Under the pieces are notes generated by a model that worked only from the letters and a program-made list of their open reading frames with translations, was not told the DNA's origin and did not search any database. The position numbers and the translations under genes were made by a program. Positions 45,062 through 53,987 of a stretch of 64,000 nt of DNA are shown here, piece after piece (the first letter of the stretch is position 1; each line of letters starts with the position of its first letter). The DNA comes from Eubacterium sp. An11 (GTDB lineage Bacteria > Bacillota > Clostridia > Lachnospirales > Lachnospiraceae), in NCBI RefSeq assembly GCF_002161065.1, contig NZ_NFLV01000002.1:124001-188000 (forward strand), given 5' to 3'.

Positions 45062-46726
45062 CTACACTTCCATGATGATTGGAAGAATCATCGGACTTCT
45101 CTTCATTTTCTTCCAGATAAATCCTCCCAGATCATCCCGGATAGCAGTCTTGATTCTTGTCCAGTCTGTGATATTTTTGGCACTGCAGTGTTCCAGGGTA
45201 TCTCTCACAACATTCTTTGCCGCTTCCATGAGCTGTTCATTTTCTCTCACATAGACAAATCCTCTGGATACGATATCCGGACCTGCCAGCAGCATGTTAT
45301 TATAACGATCAAGAGTAACCACCACGATGAACAGACCATTCTGTGACAAATGCTGTCTGTCGCGCAATACGATATTACCCACGTCGCCGACGCCCAGACC
45401 ATCTACTAAAATACCTTGTGCCGGCACCCGGCCGATGACAGCAGCCTTCTCCTCAGAAATGGAGAGTACATCCCCCGACTGGAGAATGATGACATTCTCC
45501 TTCGGAATCCCCATCTCGATGGCAAGGTCTTTGTGCCGTTTCAGGTGGCGGTATTCTCCGTGAATCGGAATCGCGTATTTCGGCTTCGTCAGGGTATAGA
45601 GAAGCTTGATCTCTTCCTGGCAGGCATGTCCGGATACATGGGTATCCTGGAAAATCACGCTGGCACCTTTCTTGGCCAGTTCATTCATGACCTTGGATAC
45701 AGCCTTTTCATTGCCCGGTATCGGATGAGAGCTGAAAATGATCACATCTCCCGGTTTGATGGATACCTTTCTGTGGGTGGACGCCGCCATCCGGCTCAAC
45801 GCTGCCATGGTCTCGCCCTGGCTTCCTGTTGTAATGAGTACAATCTGTTCATCGACATAATTCCGCATCTCCTCGATACCGATGAGGGTGTTCTCCGGAA
45901 TCTTAATATAGCCAAGTTCTGCGGCTGTGGAGATGGTGTTGACCATGCTCCTTCCTTCCACAACAACCTTTTTGCCGTATTTATAAGCACAGTTGATGAT
46001 CTGCTGCACCCGGTCCACGTTGGACGCGAAGGTCGCCACAATGATTCTGTGTCCGCTGTTCTCATCAAAGAGATGATTGAGCGTTCTTCCCACGGTCCGC
46101 TCAGATGGAGTGTACCCTTCTCTTTCCACATTGGTACTCTCGCACATGAGCGCCAGCACACCTTTCTTTCCAAGTTCCGCAAACCGGCCAAGGTCGATGG
46201 CGTCGCCAAAAACCGGCGTGTAGTCAATCTTAAAATCGCCTGTATGCACGATGATGCCGGCCGGCGTATAAATCGCCAGCGCCGCCGCATCGCTGATACT
46301 GTGGTTTGTCTTGATAAATTCAATACGGAAACAGCCAAGATTGATGGACTGTCCGTGTTTGACCACTTTTCTTCTGGTACTTCTTAAAAGATTATGTTCT
46401 TTTAATTTATTTTCAATCAGGCCCATCGTAAGCTTTGTGGCGTAGATAGGCATGTTCAGTTCCTTTAACGCATAGGGAATGGCGCCAATGTGGTCCTCAT
46501 GTCCATGGGTGATGACAAGGCCCTTCACCTTGGACGCATTCTCCTTCAAATACGTAATGTCCGGTATTACTAAATCTATTCCTAACATCTCTTCGTCCGG
46601 AAAAGCCAGACCGCAGTCTACCACAATAATACTGTCTTCATACTCAAATGCGGTAATATTCATGCCAATCTGCTCTAATCCTCCGAGAGGTATTATTTTT
46701 ACCGACTGATTTCCCGTTGCTTTCAA
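45062..46726 (-). CDS. rnj: ribonuclease J
   Basis: A 554-residue metallo-beta-lactamase/beta-CASP nuclease with 5'-3' exonuclease and endonuclease activity in mRNA decay and rRNA maturation. The zinc motif VITHGHEDHIGAIPYAL and the later motifs NHSISDAAAL, HTGDFKID and SHPIPGNE are seen. A TTG start at 46726 is chosen: GGAGG lies exactly 7 nt upstream and the length matches the family; upstream in-frame ATGs have no ribosome-binding site and add about 30 unrelated residues. Confidence 0.95.
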   Translation of the reverse strand: MKATGNQSVKIIPLGGLEQIGMNITAFEYEDSIIVVDCGLAFPDEEMLGIDLVIPDITYLKENASKVKGLVITHGHEDHIGAIPYALKELNMPIYATKLTMGLIENKLKEHNLLRSTRRKVVKHGQSINLGCFRIEFIKTNHSISDAAALAIYTPAGIIVHTGDFKIDYTPVFGDAIDLGRFAELGKKGVLALMCESTNVEREGYTPSERTVGRTLNHLFDENSGHRIIVATFASNVDRVQQIINCAYKYGKKVVVEGRSMVNTISTAAELGYIKIPENTLIGIEEMRNYVDEQIVLITTGSQGETMAALSRMAASTHRKVSIKPGDVIIFSSHPIPGNEKAVSKVMNELAKKGASVIFQDTHVSGHACQEEIKLLYTLTKPKYAIPIHGEYRHLKRHKDLAIEMGIPKENVIILQSGDVLSISEEKAAVIGRVPAQGILVDGLGVGDVGNIVLRDRQHLSQNGLFIVVVTLDRYNNMLLAGPDIVSRGFVYVRENEQLMEAAKNVVRDTLEHCSAKNITDWTRIKTAIRDDLGGFIWKKMKRSPMILPIIMEV

Positions 46727-46866
46727 GTTACTACCTCCGTTCTTCCTCACTTTCAAAAAAAGCAGAACGAACCAGTCAGTCCGGTGTTCGCAGCAAAAGT
46801 CCATAAATTCCATATTTTATTTTAGGTAAATCATCTCCGGGTCCTGCTGCCACATCCGGAGACCTG

Positions 46867-47157
46867 TTATTCTGCCTCCAAATCCATATCTTCGATCAAC
46901 TGTTCAAAAATTTTGAAAACCGACGCAAGCTCTGCCTCATCTTCCACCATCTCATAGGTCTTCATGCCGTTTTCCTCCTCGGCACTCTCCTTCATGATAT
47001 AAACGAGGGTCTCCTCATCGTCTTCCCCTTCCGATTCATTCAAATCATCGGAAACGAGCAGATAGTTCACCCCGTTGATCCTGGTCTGTTCTATGACGCA
47101 GAATTCGATTTCCAAACCGTCGTCCGTCAGAAATGGAATACTCTCATACTTTTTCAT
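46867..47157 (-). CDS. DUF1292 family protein
   Basis: A 96-residue, strongly acidic protein of the DUF1292 family (YrzB in Bacillus): IPFLTDDGLEIEFCVIEQT followed by the INGVNYLLVSD strand pair. No function is known. It follows ruvX after 34 nt in the conserved order ireB-ruvX-DUF1292. ATG 47157 is chosen because GAGAGG lies close upstream and the domain begins there. Confidence 0.85.
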   Translation of the reverse strand: MKKYESIPFLTDDGLEIEFCVIEQTRINGVNYLLVSDDLNESEGEDDEETLVYIMKESAEEENGMKTYEMVEDEAELASVFKIFEQLIEDMDLEAE

Positions 47158-47191
47158 TCCAACCTCTCTCTTCCGTTCTGCCGACCCGTTA

Positions 47192-47629
47192 TCACCTGTC
47201 CGGGACCGGATGGGAATCCATATAACTTTGCAAAATGAGTGCTGCCGCCATCCAGTCAATCCGTTCCTTACGGTGTTCTCTTCTCACGCCGCCACTCATA
47301 AGAATACGTTCTGATTCCATTGTCGTCAGCCTTTCATCCCATAATATGACCTCAAGTCCTGTTCTCCGCTCCAGCATCTCCTGAAACGCTGCTGTTTCAT
47401 CCGCACGCGCGCCCAGTGTATTGTTCATATTCTTTGGTAATCCAAGCACAATCTTTTCAACCTGATATTCTTCTATCAATGCCTCAATTCTTGCCAGTGT
47501 CTGCCTCAGTTTCTTACCGGACTTCCTGGTGATCGTCTCCACGCCCTGGGCAGTGATCCCTAACGAATCGCTCACGGCGACGCCGACAGTCTTTGACCCG
47601 AAGTCCAGACCCATCCAACGTTCCTTCAT
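47192..47629 (-). CDS. ruvX: YqgF/RuvX family Holliday-junction resolvase-like / pre-16S rRNA nuclease
   Basis: A 145-residue RNase H-fold protein: [16 protein letters not shown] holds the first catalytic aspartate, [11 protein letters not shown] the next block and [15 protein letters not shown] the glutamate-aspartate motif. In E. coli the homologue trims the 5' end of pre-16S rRNA; a role at DNA junctions was proposed earlier. It is placed 1 nt after ireB. Confidence 0.93.
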   Translation of the reverse strand: MKERWMGLDFGSKTVGVAVSDSLGITAQGVETITRKSGKKLRQTLARIEALIEEYQVEKIVLGLPKNMNNTLGARADETAAFQEMLERRTGLEVILWDERLTTMESERILMSGGVRREHRKERIDWMAAALILQSYMDSHPVPDR

Positions 47630-47630
47630 A

Positions 47631-47888
47631 TCACTTTAACTGAGTATCAATATAGTTTTCAAATAAAACTTCCAGAATCTCGTCTCGTTCTACTTTCATA
47701 ATCAGGCTTCTGGCATTCTTATGACTGGTAATATACGTCGGGTCTCCGGACATAATATAACCCACAATCTGATTAATCGGATTATATCCTTTTTCTTTCA
47801 GGGCTTCATAGACATCCTTCAAAATAGACGCAACGTCATATTCCTGTTCTTTGACTACCTGAAAAAACTGTGTATTATTTCTACCCAT
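47631..47888 (-). CDS. ireB: IreB family regulatory phosphoprotein (DUF965)
   Basis: 85 residues, near-identical in layout to IreB: N-terminal NNTQFFQVV (the threonine is the site phosphorylated by the PASTA kinase IreK in Enterococcus), then [20 protein letters not shown]. It regulates envelope stress and cephalosporin tolerance in Enterococcus. No kinase gene lies in the window. Confidence 0.93.
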   Translation of the reverse strand: MGRNNTQFFQVVKEQEYDVASILKDVYEALKEKGYNPINQIVGYIMSGDPTYITSHKNARSLIMKVERDEILEVLFENYIDTQLK

Positions 47889-47941
47889 GTTAACCTCCTT
47901 TTACAGATTTGCACTCATAAATTATTCTACTATGAGTCTGG

Positions 47942-49288
47942 TTAAAATTCAATCGAAACTTTTCCATACAGTAAATTTTCATCTATAAAACCTTGAATTT
48001 TCACCACAATTATATTATTTTGTCGCAAAATTTTAAGATTTTCGTCAAATTTCACTACAACTTTCACATAACGTTCCGTGTGTCCCTGCATGTATTTTGT
48101 ACCATTGATCTCGACCATTTCTTCCAGCAGTACTTTCTCTTCTTTTCCAATATACCTCTGTTCGAAGTCTTTTTTGTGTCTTTCGGCCATGGCGAGAAGC
48201 ACTGCCGACCGTCTTGTCTTGATGTCTTCCGGCACCTGTCCGGGCATTTTTTCTGCACGGGTGCCCTTCCGCACGGAATATTTGAAAATATGCATCTCAT
48301 AGAGGTTAATCTCCTCCAGATATGCCCTTGTCTTTTCAAATTCTTCCTCCGTCTCTCCGGCAAATCCCACGATCACATCCGTGGTGAGAGCCGGGTGTTC
48401 AAAAGTGTTCCGGAGAATGGCGAGAGCCTTCCGGTATTCTTCCGTGGTATACTTCCGGTTCATCCGCTTCAGCGTCTCATCACAGCCGCTCTGGAGGGAC
48501 AGATGAAAATGCGGGCAGACTTTATCACATTCCTTTAATCCCTGCGCGAATTCTTCTGTGATGATCCTCGGTTCCAGAGAACCCAGACGAATCCGGTCAA
48601 TGCCGTCAATCTTCTGTACTTTCTGAATGATACTTAACAGATTGACATTCTTTTCTCCCTCAAAATCCATTCCGTAAGAACTAAGATGGATGCCGGTAAG
48701 CACCACCTCCCGGTATCCTTTTTCCGCCAGCGTCCGGATCTCCCGGATCACCTCCTCCGGACGTTTACTCCGGATTCGTCCCCTGGTATAAGGAATGATG
48801 CAGTAAGAGCAGAACTGATTGCATCCGTCCTGTATTTTAATATATGCTCTCGTATGCTCACTTACCTTATGGATCGTCAGGGATTCATATTCTTTTGTGG
48901 CGGAAATATCGAGTACTTCCGAGGTTTTCTCTCTTTTTTGGAAATATTCATCAAGAATCCGGACGATGTCCTTCTTCTTATTATTGCCAATGAGCACATC
49001 GGCGGTCTCTTTTGCTTTCAGTTCCTCCTCCGCCGACTGAACATAGCAGCCTGCTGCCACAATGACAGCATCCGGATTATGTTTTCTGGCACGATGAATC
49101 ATCTGGCGGCTTTTTCTGTCCGCCATATTGGTCACAGAACAGGTATTGATAATATAAACATCCGCCGGATCCTTAAAATCCACGATATCATAACCTGCTG
49201 TCTCTAAGAGTTCCCGCATGGCGTCGGTCTCATACTGGTTGACCTTGCAGCCGAGGGTCAGGAACGCCGCTTTTAAAGTTTCTCCCAA
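47942..49288 (-). CDS. mtaB: tRNA t6A37 methylthiotransferase
   Basis: A 448-residue radical-SAM enzyme that makes ms2t6A at position 37 of tRNAs reading ANN codons. It shows the N-terminal UPF0004 domain (LTLGCKVNQYETDAM with a cluster cysteine, then the VNTCSVTN-type block as INTCSVTN). The radical-SAM motif is QFCSYCIIPYTRGR, and a C-terminal TRAM domain is present. The start is a TTG at 49288 with GGAGG 7 nt upstream; there is no in-frame ATG nearby. Confidence 0.95.
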   Translation of the reverse strand: MGETLKAAFLTLGCKVNQYETDAMRELLETAGYDIVDFKDPADVYIINTCSVTNMADRKSRQMIHRARKHNPDAVIVAAGCYVQSAEEELKAKETADVLIGNNKKKDIVRILDEYFQKREKTSEVLDISATKEYESLTIHKVSEHTRAYIKIQDGCNQFCSYCIIPYTRGRIRSKRPEEVIREIRTLAEKGYREVVLTGIHLSSYGMDFEGEKNVNLLSIIQKVQKIDGIDRIRLGSLEPRIITEEFAQGLKECDKVCPHFHLSLQSGCDETLKRMNRKYTTEEYRKALAILRNTFEHPALTTDVIVGFAGETEEEFEKTRAYLEEINLYEMHIFKYSVRKGTRAEKMPGQVPEDIKTRRSAVLLAMAERHKKDFEQRYIGKEEKVLLEEMVEINGTKYMQGHTERYVKVVVKFDENLKILRQNNIIVVKIQGFIDENLLYGKVSIEF

Positions 49289-49422
49289 TGTATCGCCTCC
49301 CTTTTCCCGGTCTTTCTTTCCCGCATTTTTTGCTGTGATTCTTTCCTGGTCCCGCGCCCGGCGCCGCCAGAATTTTCCCTCCGAAACGCCGGAATATCCC
49401 CCCTGTAAAACAGGTCTTTCTA

Positions 49423-49451
49423 TTGACTTTTGTGTCTGAAAAAGGTACTAT
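49423..49451 (+). promoter_or_regulatory. sigma-A promoter of the HPr-like gene
   Basis: TTGACT (49423-49428), 17 nt, TACTAT (49446-49451). A TATAAT lies 3 nt further on with a longer spacer. The start codon is 44 nt downstream. Confidence 0.65.
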
Positions 49452-49494
49452 AATTACAATATAATTATTAGAAAACCCGAGGAGGATATGTCCA

Positions 49495-49734
49495 ATGAAA
49501 ACAGTAAAAATCTCTTTAAATTCTATTGATAAGGTTAAAACTTTCGTCAATGTCATCAATCGTTTTGACGCTGAGTTTGACTTAGTTTCCGGCCGTTATG
49601 TGATTGACGCCAAATCCATTATGGGCATCTTCAGTCTGGATATCTCCAAGCCAATCGACTTAAATATTCATAACGCCGACAACATGGATGAGATTCTCGA
49701 ACAGCTGCAGCCGTACATCGTAACAGAAGAATAA
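49495..49734 (+). CDS. HPr-family protein lacking the phosphorylated histidine
   Basis: 79 residues with the HPr fold: MKTVKISLNSIDKVKTFVNV, then KSIMGIFSLDISKPIDLNI, matching HPr around the regulatory serine (Ser41 here; Ser46 in HPr). The active-site loop that normally reads GIHARPA is SIDKVKTF, so it cannot accept phosphate from Enzyme I; the only histidine is H59. It may be a regulatory Crh-like relative. GAGGAGG lies ahead of the ATG. It is monocistronic with a strong promoter and a terminator. Confidence 0.85.
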   Translation: MKTVKISLNSIDKVKTFVNVINRFDAEFDLVSGRYVIDAKSIMGIFSLDISKPIDLNIHNADNMDEILEQLQPYIVTEE

Positions 49735-49776
49735 TAATCCGACAGCACAGATATCCGATTTCTTAAAAATACCATT

Positions 49777-49803
49777 CCCGGAGCCACAGGCTCCGGGATT
49801 TTT
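49777..49803 (+). terminator. intrinsic terminator after the HPr-like gene
   Basis: CCCGGAGCC and GGCTCCGGG form a perfect 9-bp stem with loop ACA, followed by ATTTTTCT. It may also serve the convergent thiI on the other strand. Confidence 0.88.
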
Positions 49804-49814
49804 CTGTTCCGCAT

Positions 49815-51005
49815 TTAGTGCGCGTGAACTTTTATCACTTCTTCTGTCTCAATGGCGGTTTTCAACAGCTCATCGATACAGTCATCAAGCTTTCTCTCCG
49901 ACTTCCTGATCACGTCAAGCCGCGGCTTTGTCACCGGATGCTTTGCCACAAAAATGGTACAGCAGTCCTCATATGGCAAAATTGACGTCTCATAAGTACC
50001 GATTCGCTCGGAAAGTTCCACGATATCCTGCTTATCCATGCCGATACACGGCCGGAACACCGGCATCTCGCAGACTTCGTTGGTCACATAAAGACTCTGC
50101 ATGGTCTGGCTTGCCACCTGTCCGATGCTCTCTCCGGTTACCAGGGCCAGACATCCGCTCTCTTTCGCGAAATGTTCCGCAATCTTCATCATATAACGGC
50201 GCATGATGATGGTCAGTTCATCGTGCGGGCACTTCTCATAAATGGCCATCTGAATATCCGTAAAATTGACCACGTGCAAAGTGATCGGTCCCGTATAACG
50301 GGCAATGAGTTTTGCCAGATCGACCACCTTCTGCTTTGCCCTCTCGCTGGTGTACGGCGGCGCGTGAAAATAAGTCGCCTCCAGACTCACTCCTCTTTTT
50401 GAAATCATGTAGCCCGCCACCGGACTGTCGATACCGCCGGAAAGCAGCAGCATAGCTCTTCCTCCGGTCCCCACCGGCATACCGCCCGGTCCCGGTATCT
50501 CATCGGAATAAATGTACACTTTATCGCGGATTTCTACGGTGAGCAGTACATCCGGCTCATGGACATCCACATGGAGGCCTTCTTCCTCATACCGTTCCAG
50601 CAGTTTCTCGCCCAGCAGAGCCGCCACTTCCATAGACTTGATCGGATATTTCTTATCGGCTCTTCTCACATTTACCTTAAAAGAAAAAGCCCGGTTTTCA
50701 TACCGCTCTCCCACGTAATCGCAGACCACCGCTGCAATGTGGTCAAAATCTTTATTTTCCTCCACCACGATCGGGCAGATGCCGGCAATGCCGAATACCC
50801 GGGACAGCGCCTCCACTGCCTCATCATAGTCATATTCTTCCAGAGCGTCCACAAAAATCCGGCCGGACTCTTTCCGGATACTGAACTCTCCCACCGGCTG
50901 CAATGCATAGCGCATCTGCTGGATCAGCGCATCCTCAAACCGGAACCGGTTCTTTCCCTTAACGCCAATCTCCGCATATTTAATCAGAAATGCTTTGAAA
51001 TCCAT
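49815..51005 (-). CDS. thiI: tRNA 4-thiouridine synthase
   Basis: 396 residues. It has a THUMP domain (about 60-165), the PP-loop LLLSGGIDSPVAGYMI and a C-terminal helical part with ILPYEDCCTIFVAKHP. It adenylates U8 of tRNA before sulfur insertion, and in some bacteria also feeds thiazole synthesis. The rhodanese domain of the E. coli protein is absent, as is usual in Gram-positives, so sulfur likely comes straight from the cysteine desulfurase encoded just upstream. ATG 51005 has AAAGGAG upstream. Confidence 0.95.
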   Translation of the reverse strand: MDFKAFLIKYAEIGVKGKNRFRFEDALIQQMRYALQPVGEFSIRKESGRIFVDALEEYDYDEAVEALSRVFGIAGICPIVVEENKDFDHIAAVVCDYVGERYENRAFSFKVNVRRADKKYPIKSMEVAALLGEKLLERYEEEGLHVDVHEPDVLLTVEIRDKVYIYSDEIPGPGGMPVGTGGRAMLLLSGGIDSPVAGYMISKRGVSLEATYFHAPPYTSERAKQKVVDLAKLIARYTGPITLHVVNFTDIQMAIYEKCPHDELTIIMRRYMMKIAEHFAKESGCLALVTGESIGQVASQTMQSLYVTNEVCEMPVFRPCIGMDKQDIVELSERIGTYETSILPYEDCCTIFVAKHPVTKPRLDVIRKSERKLDDCIDELLKTAIETEEVIKVHAH

Positions 51006-51088
51006 AAAATCTCCTTTCACATTTTCTCTCATTTTTATCATGATACCAACCGCCGCCGGCCACAGCTCTTATCGGCACAGCAGTCAGT

Positions 51089-52237
51089 TTATCTTCTTGT
51101 AAACCGCCGCAGTATCGGCAGGATCTCCTTCAGGGCATCCACACAAATGTCTGTTTCCTCCACAGTATTATAGATAGAAAAAGAGAAACGCAGGGTGGAT
51201 TCATAATGATCTTTATCAAGGCCGATTCCCCGGAGAGTTCCACTGACTTCCGGCTTGTTGGATGAACAGGCAGATCCGGCGGACACATAGATGCCTTTTT
51301 CCTCTAGGGAATGAAGCAGCACCTCGCTTCGCACGCCCAGAAATGAAATGCTGGCAATGTGCGGCGCCTCTCCCGAATTATCTTTCACATCAGGAATCTC
51401 CGCCATGACCCTCTGCCGGAAATGATCCTTGATCTCCCGGAGCTTCTCCACCTTTTCTTTGTGATCCTTATAAATCAGCTCTGCCGCTTTTCCCATACCG
51501 GCAATCCCCGGTACGTTTTCTGTTCCGGAACGCATCCCTTTCTGCTGATTACCGCCCCAGATGATCGGCTTAATCTTAGTTCCTTCCTTAATATAAAGAA
51601 AACCAATCCCTTTCGGGCCGTGGATCTTGTGGCCGCTGACAGACAACATGTCCACTTTCCATTTTTTAGGGAAAAGCTTCATCTTACCGTAAGCCTGAAT
51701 ACAATCCGTATGGAACAAAATCTCCGGATTATATTTCTTCACAATGCGCCCGATCTCAGCGATGGGCTCCACGGCACCAATCTCATTGTTGACACACATG
51801 ACAGACACAAGAAAGGTATCCGGCCGAAGTGCCTCCTGCAAGGCTTCCAGGCTGACAATCCCCTTCTCATCCACCGGAAGGTAGGTCACCTCAAAACCTT
51901 CCTCCTCCAGAAATCCCAGGGGATTATATACCGATGCATGTTCAATACAGGTAGTGATGATGTGCTTTCCTGTCCTCTTATGGGCCATGGCCGTTCCGAT
52001 GAGTGCCAGATTATTGGCCTCCGTGCCGCCGGACGTAAAATAAATCTCCTTCGGCTCCACCTTGAGACTTCTGGCAATCTCCTCTTTCGCTCTGTTCACA
52101 TATTGTTCCGCATGATATCCCTTCAAATGCATAGATGAAGGGTTTCCATATTCTATGTCCAGAACCTCAGACATAATCTCTTTTACTTCCGGAAAAACAC
52201 GGGTCGTCGCTCCGTTATCAAAATAAATTTCTGGCAT
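51089..52237 (-). CDS. cysteine desulfurase (NifS/IscS family)
   Basis: A 382-residue PLP enzyme that takes sulfur from cysteine as a persulfide. It shows the start MPEIYFDNGATTRVFPEVKE, the PLP lysine in SVSGHKIHGPKG and the catalytic cysteine in SAGSACSSNKPEVSGTL. Paired with thiI (84 nt downstream), it matches NifZ of Bacillus, which supplies sulfur for 4-thiouridine; no iscU gene is near. GAGGTG lies upstream of ATG 52237. Confidence 0.93.
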   Translation of the reverse strand: MPEIYFDNGATTRVFPEVKEIMSEVLDIEYGNPSSMHLKGYHAEQYVNRAKEEIARSLKVEPKEIYFTSGGTEANNLALIGTAMAHKRTGKHIITTCIEHASVYNPLGFLEEEGFEVTYLPVDEKGIVSLEALQEALRPDTFLVSVMCVNNEIGAVEPIAEIGRIVKKYNPEILFHTDCIQAYGKMKLFPKKWKVDMLSVSGHKIHGPKGIGFLYIKEGTKIKPIIWGGNQQKGMRSGTENVPGIAGMGKAAELIYKDHKEKVEKLREIKDHFRQRVMAEIPDVKDNSGEAPHIASISFLGVRSEVLLHSLEEKGIYVSAGSACSSNKPEVSGTLRGIGLDKDHYESTLRFSFSIYNTVEETDICVDALKEILPILRRFTRR

Positions 52238-52335
52238 ATCTTTCACCTCACAATTAAGATAGAATAACACAGAACAGGTGGGTTGTAAACGGGAAAATCA
52301 TTCTTCTTTCACACCTTTTTCAATATCATTTATAA

Positions 52336-52352
52336 ATACCAACCGAATGTAT
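52336..52352. promoter_or_regulatory. TetR operator-like site 1
   Basis: ATACCAACCGAATGTAT, just upstream of the -35 box of tetR. It has the same 17-bp format as site 2. Confidence 0.6.
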
Positions 52353-52353
52353 C

Positions 52354-52382
52354 TTGACAGGCATCCATTTTTCCCATATACT
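52354..52382 (+). promoter_or_regulatory. sigma-A promoter of tetR
   Basis: TTGACA (52354-52359), exactly 17 nt, TATACT (52377-52382). It is flanked by operator-like sites on both sides. Confidence 0.85.
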
Positions 52383-52384
52383 GA

Positions 52385-52401
52385 ATACATAACGAATGTA
52401 T
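52385..52401. promoter_or_regulatory. TetR operator-like site 2
   Basis: ATACATAACGAATGTAT: arms ATACAT and ATGTAT around AACGA, covering the predicted transcription start of tetR. Confidence 0.65.
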
Positions 52402-52423
52402 GTAAATGAAAGGAGGACAGGGT

Positions 52424-53071
52424 ATGGCCCGAAATAAATATCCGGAAGTCACGGTTGAAAAGATTCTTGATGCGGCCCAACGCCTTTTTCTGGAAAAAGG
52501 CTATGACAACACCACGATCCAGGACATTGTCAATGAACTGGACGGTCTGTCAAAGGGAGCAGTCTACCATCATTTCAAATCAAAGGAAGAGATCATGGAC
52601 GCGGTGGGCGACCGGATGTTCTCTGCCAATAATCCTTTTGAGGCCGTCCGGAATCGTTCTGACCTGAATGGATTGCAGAAGCTTAAGGAAGCAATCCGGC
52701 TGAATCAGTCTGACGAAGCCCGTACAGATATGACCATCCAGGCTATCCCTCTCACAAGGAATCCCCGGCTTCTGGTGGAGATGATCGAATCCAACAGGCG
52801 GATCCTCACCCCTTATTATCAGGAGCTGCTGGAAGAGGGCAACCGGGACGGATCCCTGCACACAGAGTATGCCAAAGAACTGGCGGAATTAATGCCCCTG
52901 CTCACCAGCCTGTGGCTGCTACCCTCTGTATTTCCGGCTGACAAGGAAGGCATGAAGCACAAATTTCATTTTCTCGGCGATATGCTGGAAAAGATGGGCG
53001 TTCCGCTGATGGATGACTCCATCTACGAGCTGGTGGAGCAGTTCTTTGAGAAAATGCCGGATGAATCCTGA
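52424..53071 (+). CDS. TetR/AcrR-family transcriptional regulator
   Basis: 215 residues. The N-terminal helix-turn-helix has KILDAAQRLFLEKGYDNTTIQDI and GLSKGAVYHHFKSKEEIMDAV; a C-terminal ligand/dimer domain follows. ATG 52424 has AAAGGAGG upstream. The promoter region holds two copies of a 17-bp site, so autorepression is likely; two more related sites lie before the ABC genes. It probably regulates the export genes downstream (ABC transporter, MFS protein). Confidence 0.9.
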   Translation: MARNKYPEVTVEKILDAAQRLFLEKGYDNTTIQDIVNELDGLSKGAVYHHFKSKEEIMDAVGDRMFSANNPFEAVRNRSDLNGLQKLKEAIRLNQSDEARTDMTIQAIPLTRNPRLLVEMIESNRRILTPYYQELLEEGNRDGSLHTEYAKELAELMPLLTSLWLLPSVFPADKEGMKHKFHFLGDMLEKMGVPLMDDSIYELVEQFFEKMPDES

Positions 53072-53134
53072 AGACACAACCCCGCCGCGCCCGGTTCAGA
53101 GTTCCTTTTACGGAACTCTATTCTTCTGGATTAT

Positions 53135-53155
53135 ATACATTCGTTCAGACGGTAT
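53135..53155. promoter_or_regulatory. TetR operator-like site 3
   Basis: Contains ATACATTCGTT, the reverse complement of AACGAATGTAT in site 2, and ends in GGTAT (reverse complement of the ATACC of site 1). Confidence 0.5.
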
Positions 53156-53173
53156 TAAAATACCGCATTTTTT
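53147..53173 (+). terminator. possible weak terminator after tetR
   Basis: CGGTATT and AATACCG can pair with a very short loop, followed by GCATTTTTT. It overlaps operator-like site 3. Confidence 0.4.
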
Positions 53174-53187
53174 CTTATCTATTATAC

Positions 53188-53204
53188 ATACCAACGTTCG
53201 GTAT
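53188..53204. promoter_or_regulatory. TetR operator-like site 4
   Basis: ATACCAACGTTCGGTAT: arms ATACC and GGTAT around 7 nt, ending about 6 nt before the Shine-Dalgarno of the ABC ATPase gene. Confidence 0.5.
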
Positions 53205-53219
53205 TGAAAGGAGGAACCT

Positions 53220-53987
53220 ATGCAGGAAACCGCAATATCCACAAATCACCTCACAAAAACATTTTCCGGAAAAGAGATCCTAAAGAATTGCAATATTTCT
53301 GTGAAAAAAGGAACTATTTACGGGCTCTTAGGAAAAAACGGAGCCGGGAAAACCACTCTCTTTAAATTGCTGCTGGGTCTGCTAAAACCCACTGCCGGAA
53401 CCGCTTCTGTCCTGGGCCGGGACAGTGTAAAAAACCGGATTCAAATTCTGAGACACACCGGGAGTCTCATCGGGACTCCTGTCTTTTATGAACATTTGTC
53501 AGCCGCTGATAATCTCCGGCTCCATCTGGCCTACATGGGCCTGGACGACACGGAGGCCGAACCGGCCCTTGACCGGGTAGGTCTTTCCGGAACCGGTCCG
53601 CAGCCTGTCAGAGAATTCTCCCTGGGAATGCGGGAGCGTCTGGCCATTGCCCGCTCCATCGTTCACAGACCGGAAATCCTCATCCTGGATGAGCCGACCA
53701 ACGGACTGGACCCTGCCGGCATACGGGAAATCCGCTTTCTTTTCCGGCAGCTTGCAGAAGAAAGTGGAATGACTATTCTTCTTTCCAGTCATTTTTTATC
53801 TGAAATCCTTCAAAATACTGACCGCATAGGAGTACTGGCAGAAGGAAGAATCGCTCTGGAAGAAGATACTGCACGAATCCGCGCCCGTCATCCCAATGAT
53901 CTGGAAGATTATCTGATCACCGTCATGGAAGCAGCCACATCCTATGAACCACAAAACGACCACTATAAAAGGAGGAACTCTCAATGA
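53220..53987 (+). CDS. ABC transporter ATP-binding protein
   Basis: A 255-residue ATPase: Walker A GKNGAGKTTLF (about 38-48), Q-loop around LIGTPVFYEHL, signature SLGMRERLAIARS in place of LSGGQ, Walker B ILILDEPTNGLDP, and the switch histidine in SSHFLSE. It belongs to the bacitracin/lantibiotic-export-like (CcmA/BcrA) type. It overlaps the permease gene by 4 nt (53984-53987). AAAGGAGG lies just before the start. Control by the upstream TetR protein is likely. Confidence 0.92.
   Translation: MQETAISTNHLTKTFSGKEILKNCNISVKKGTIYGLLGKNGAGKTTLFKLLLGLLKPTAGTASVLGRDSVKNRIQILRHTGSLIGTPVFYEHLSAADNLRLHLAYMGLDDTEAEPALDRVGLSGTGPQPVREFSLGMRERLAIARSIVHRPEILILDEPTNGLDPAGIREIRFLFRQLAEESGMTILLSSHFLSEILQNTDRIGVLAEGRIALEEDTARIRARHPNDLEDYLITVMEAATSYEPQNDHYKRRNSQ

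Noticed and set aside
45416-46387. A 323-codon plus-strand open frame opposite RNase J
   Set aside because: Antisense shadow of a well-supported gene; composition rich in His/Arg typical of reverse frames.
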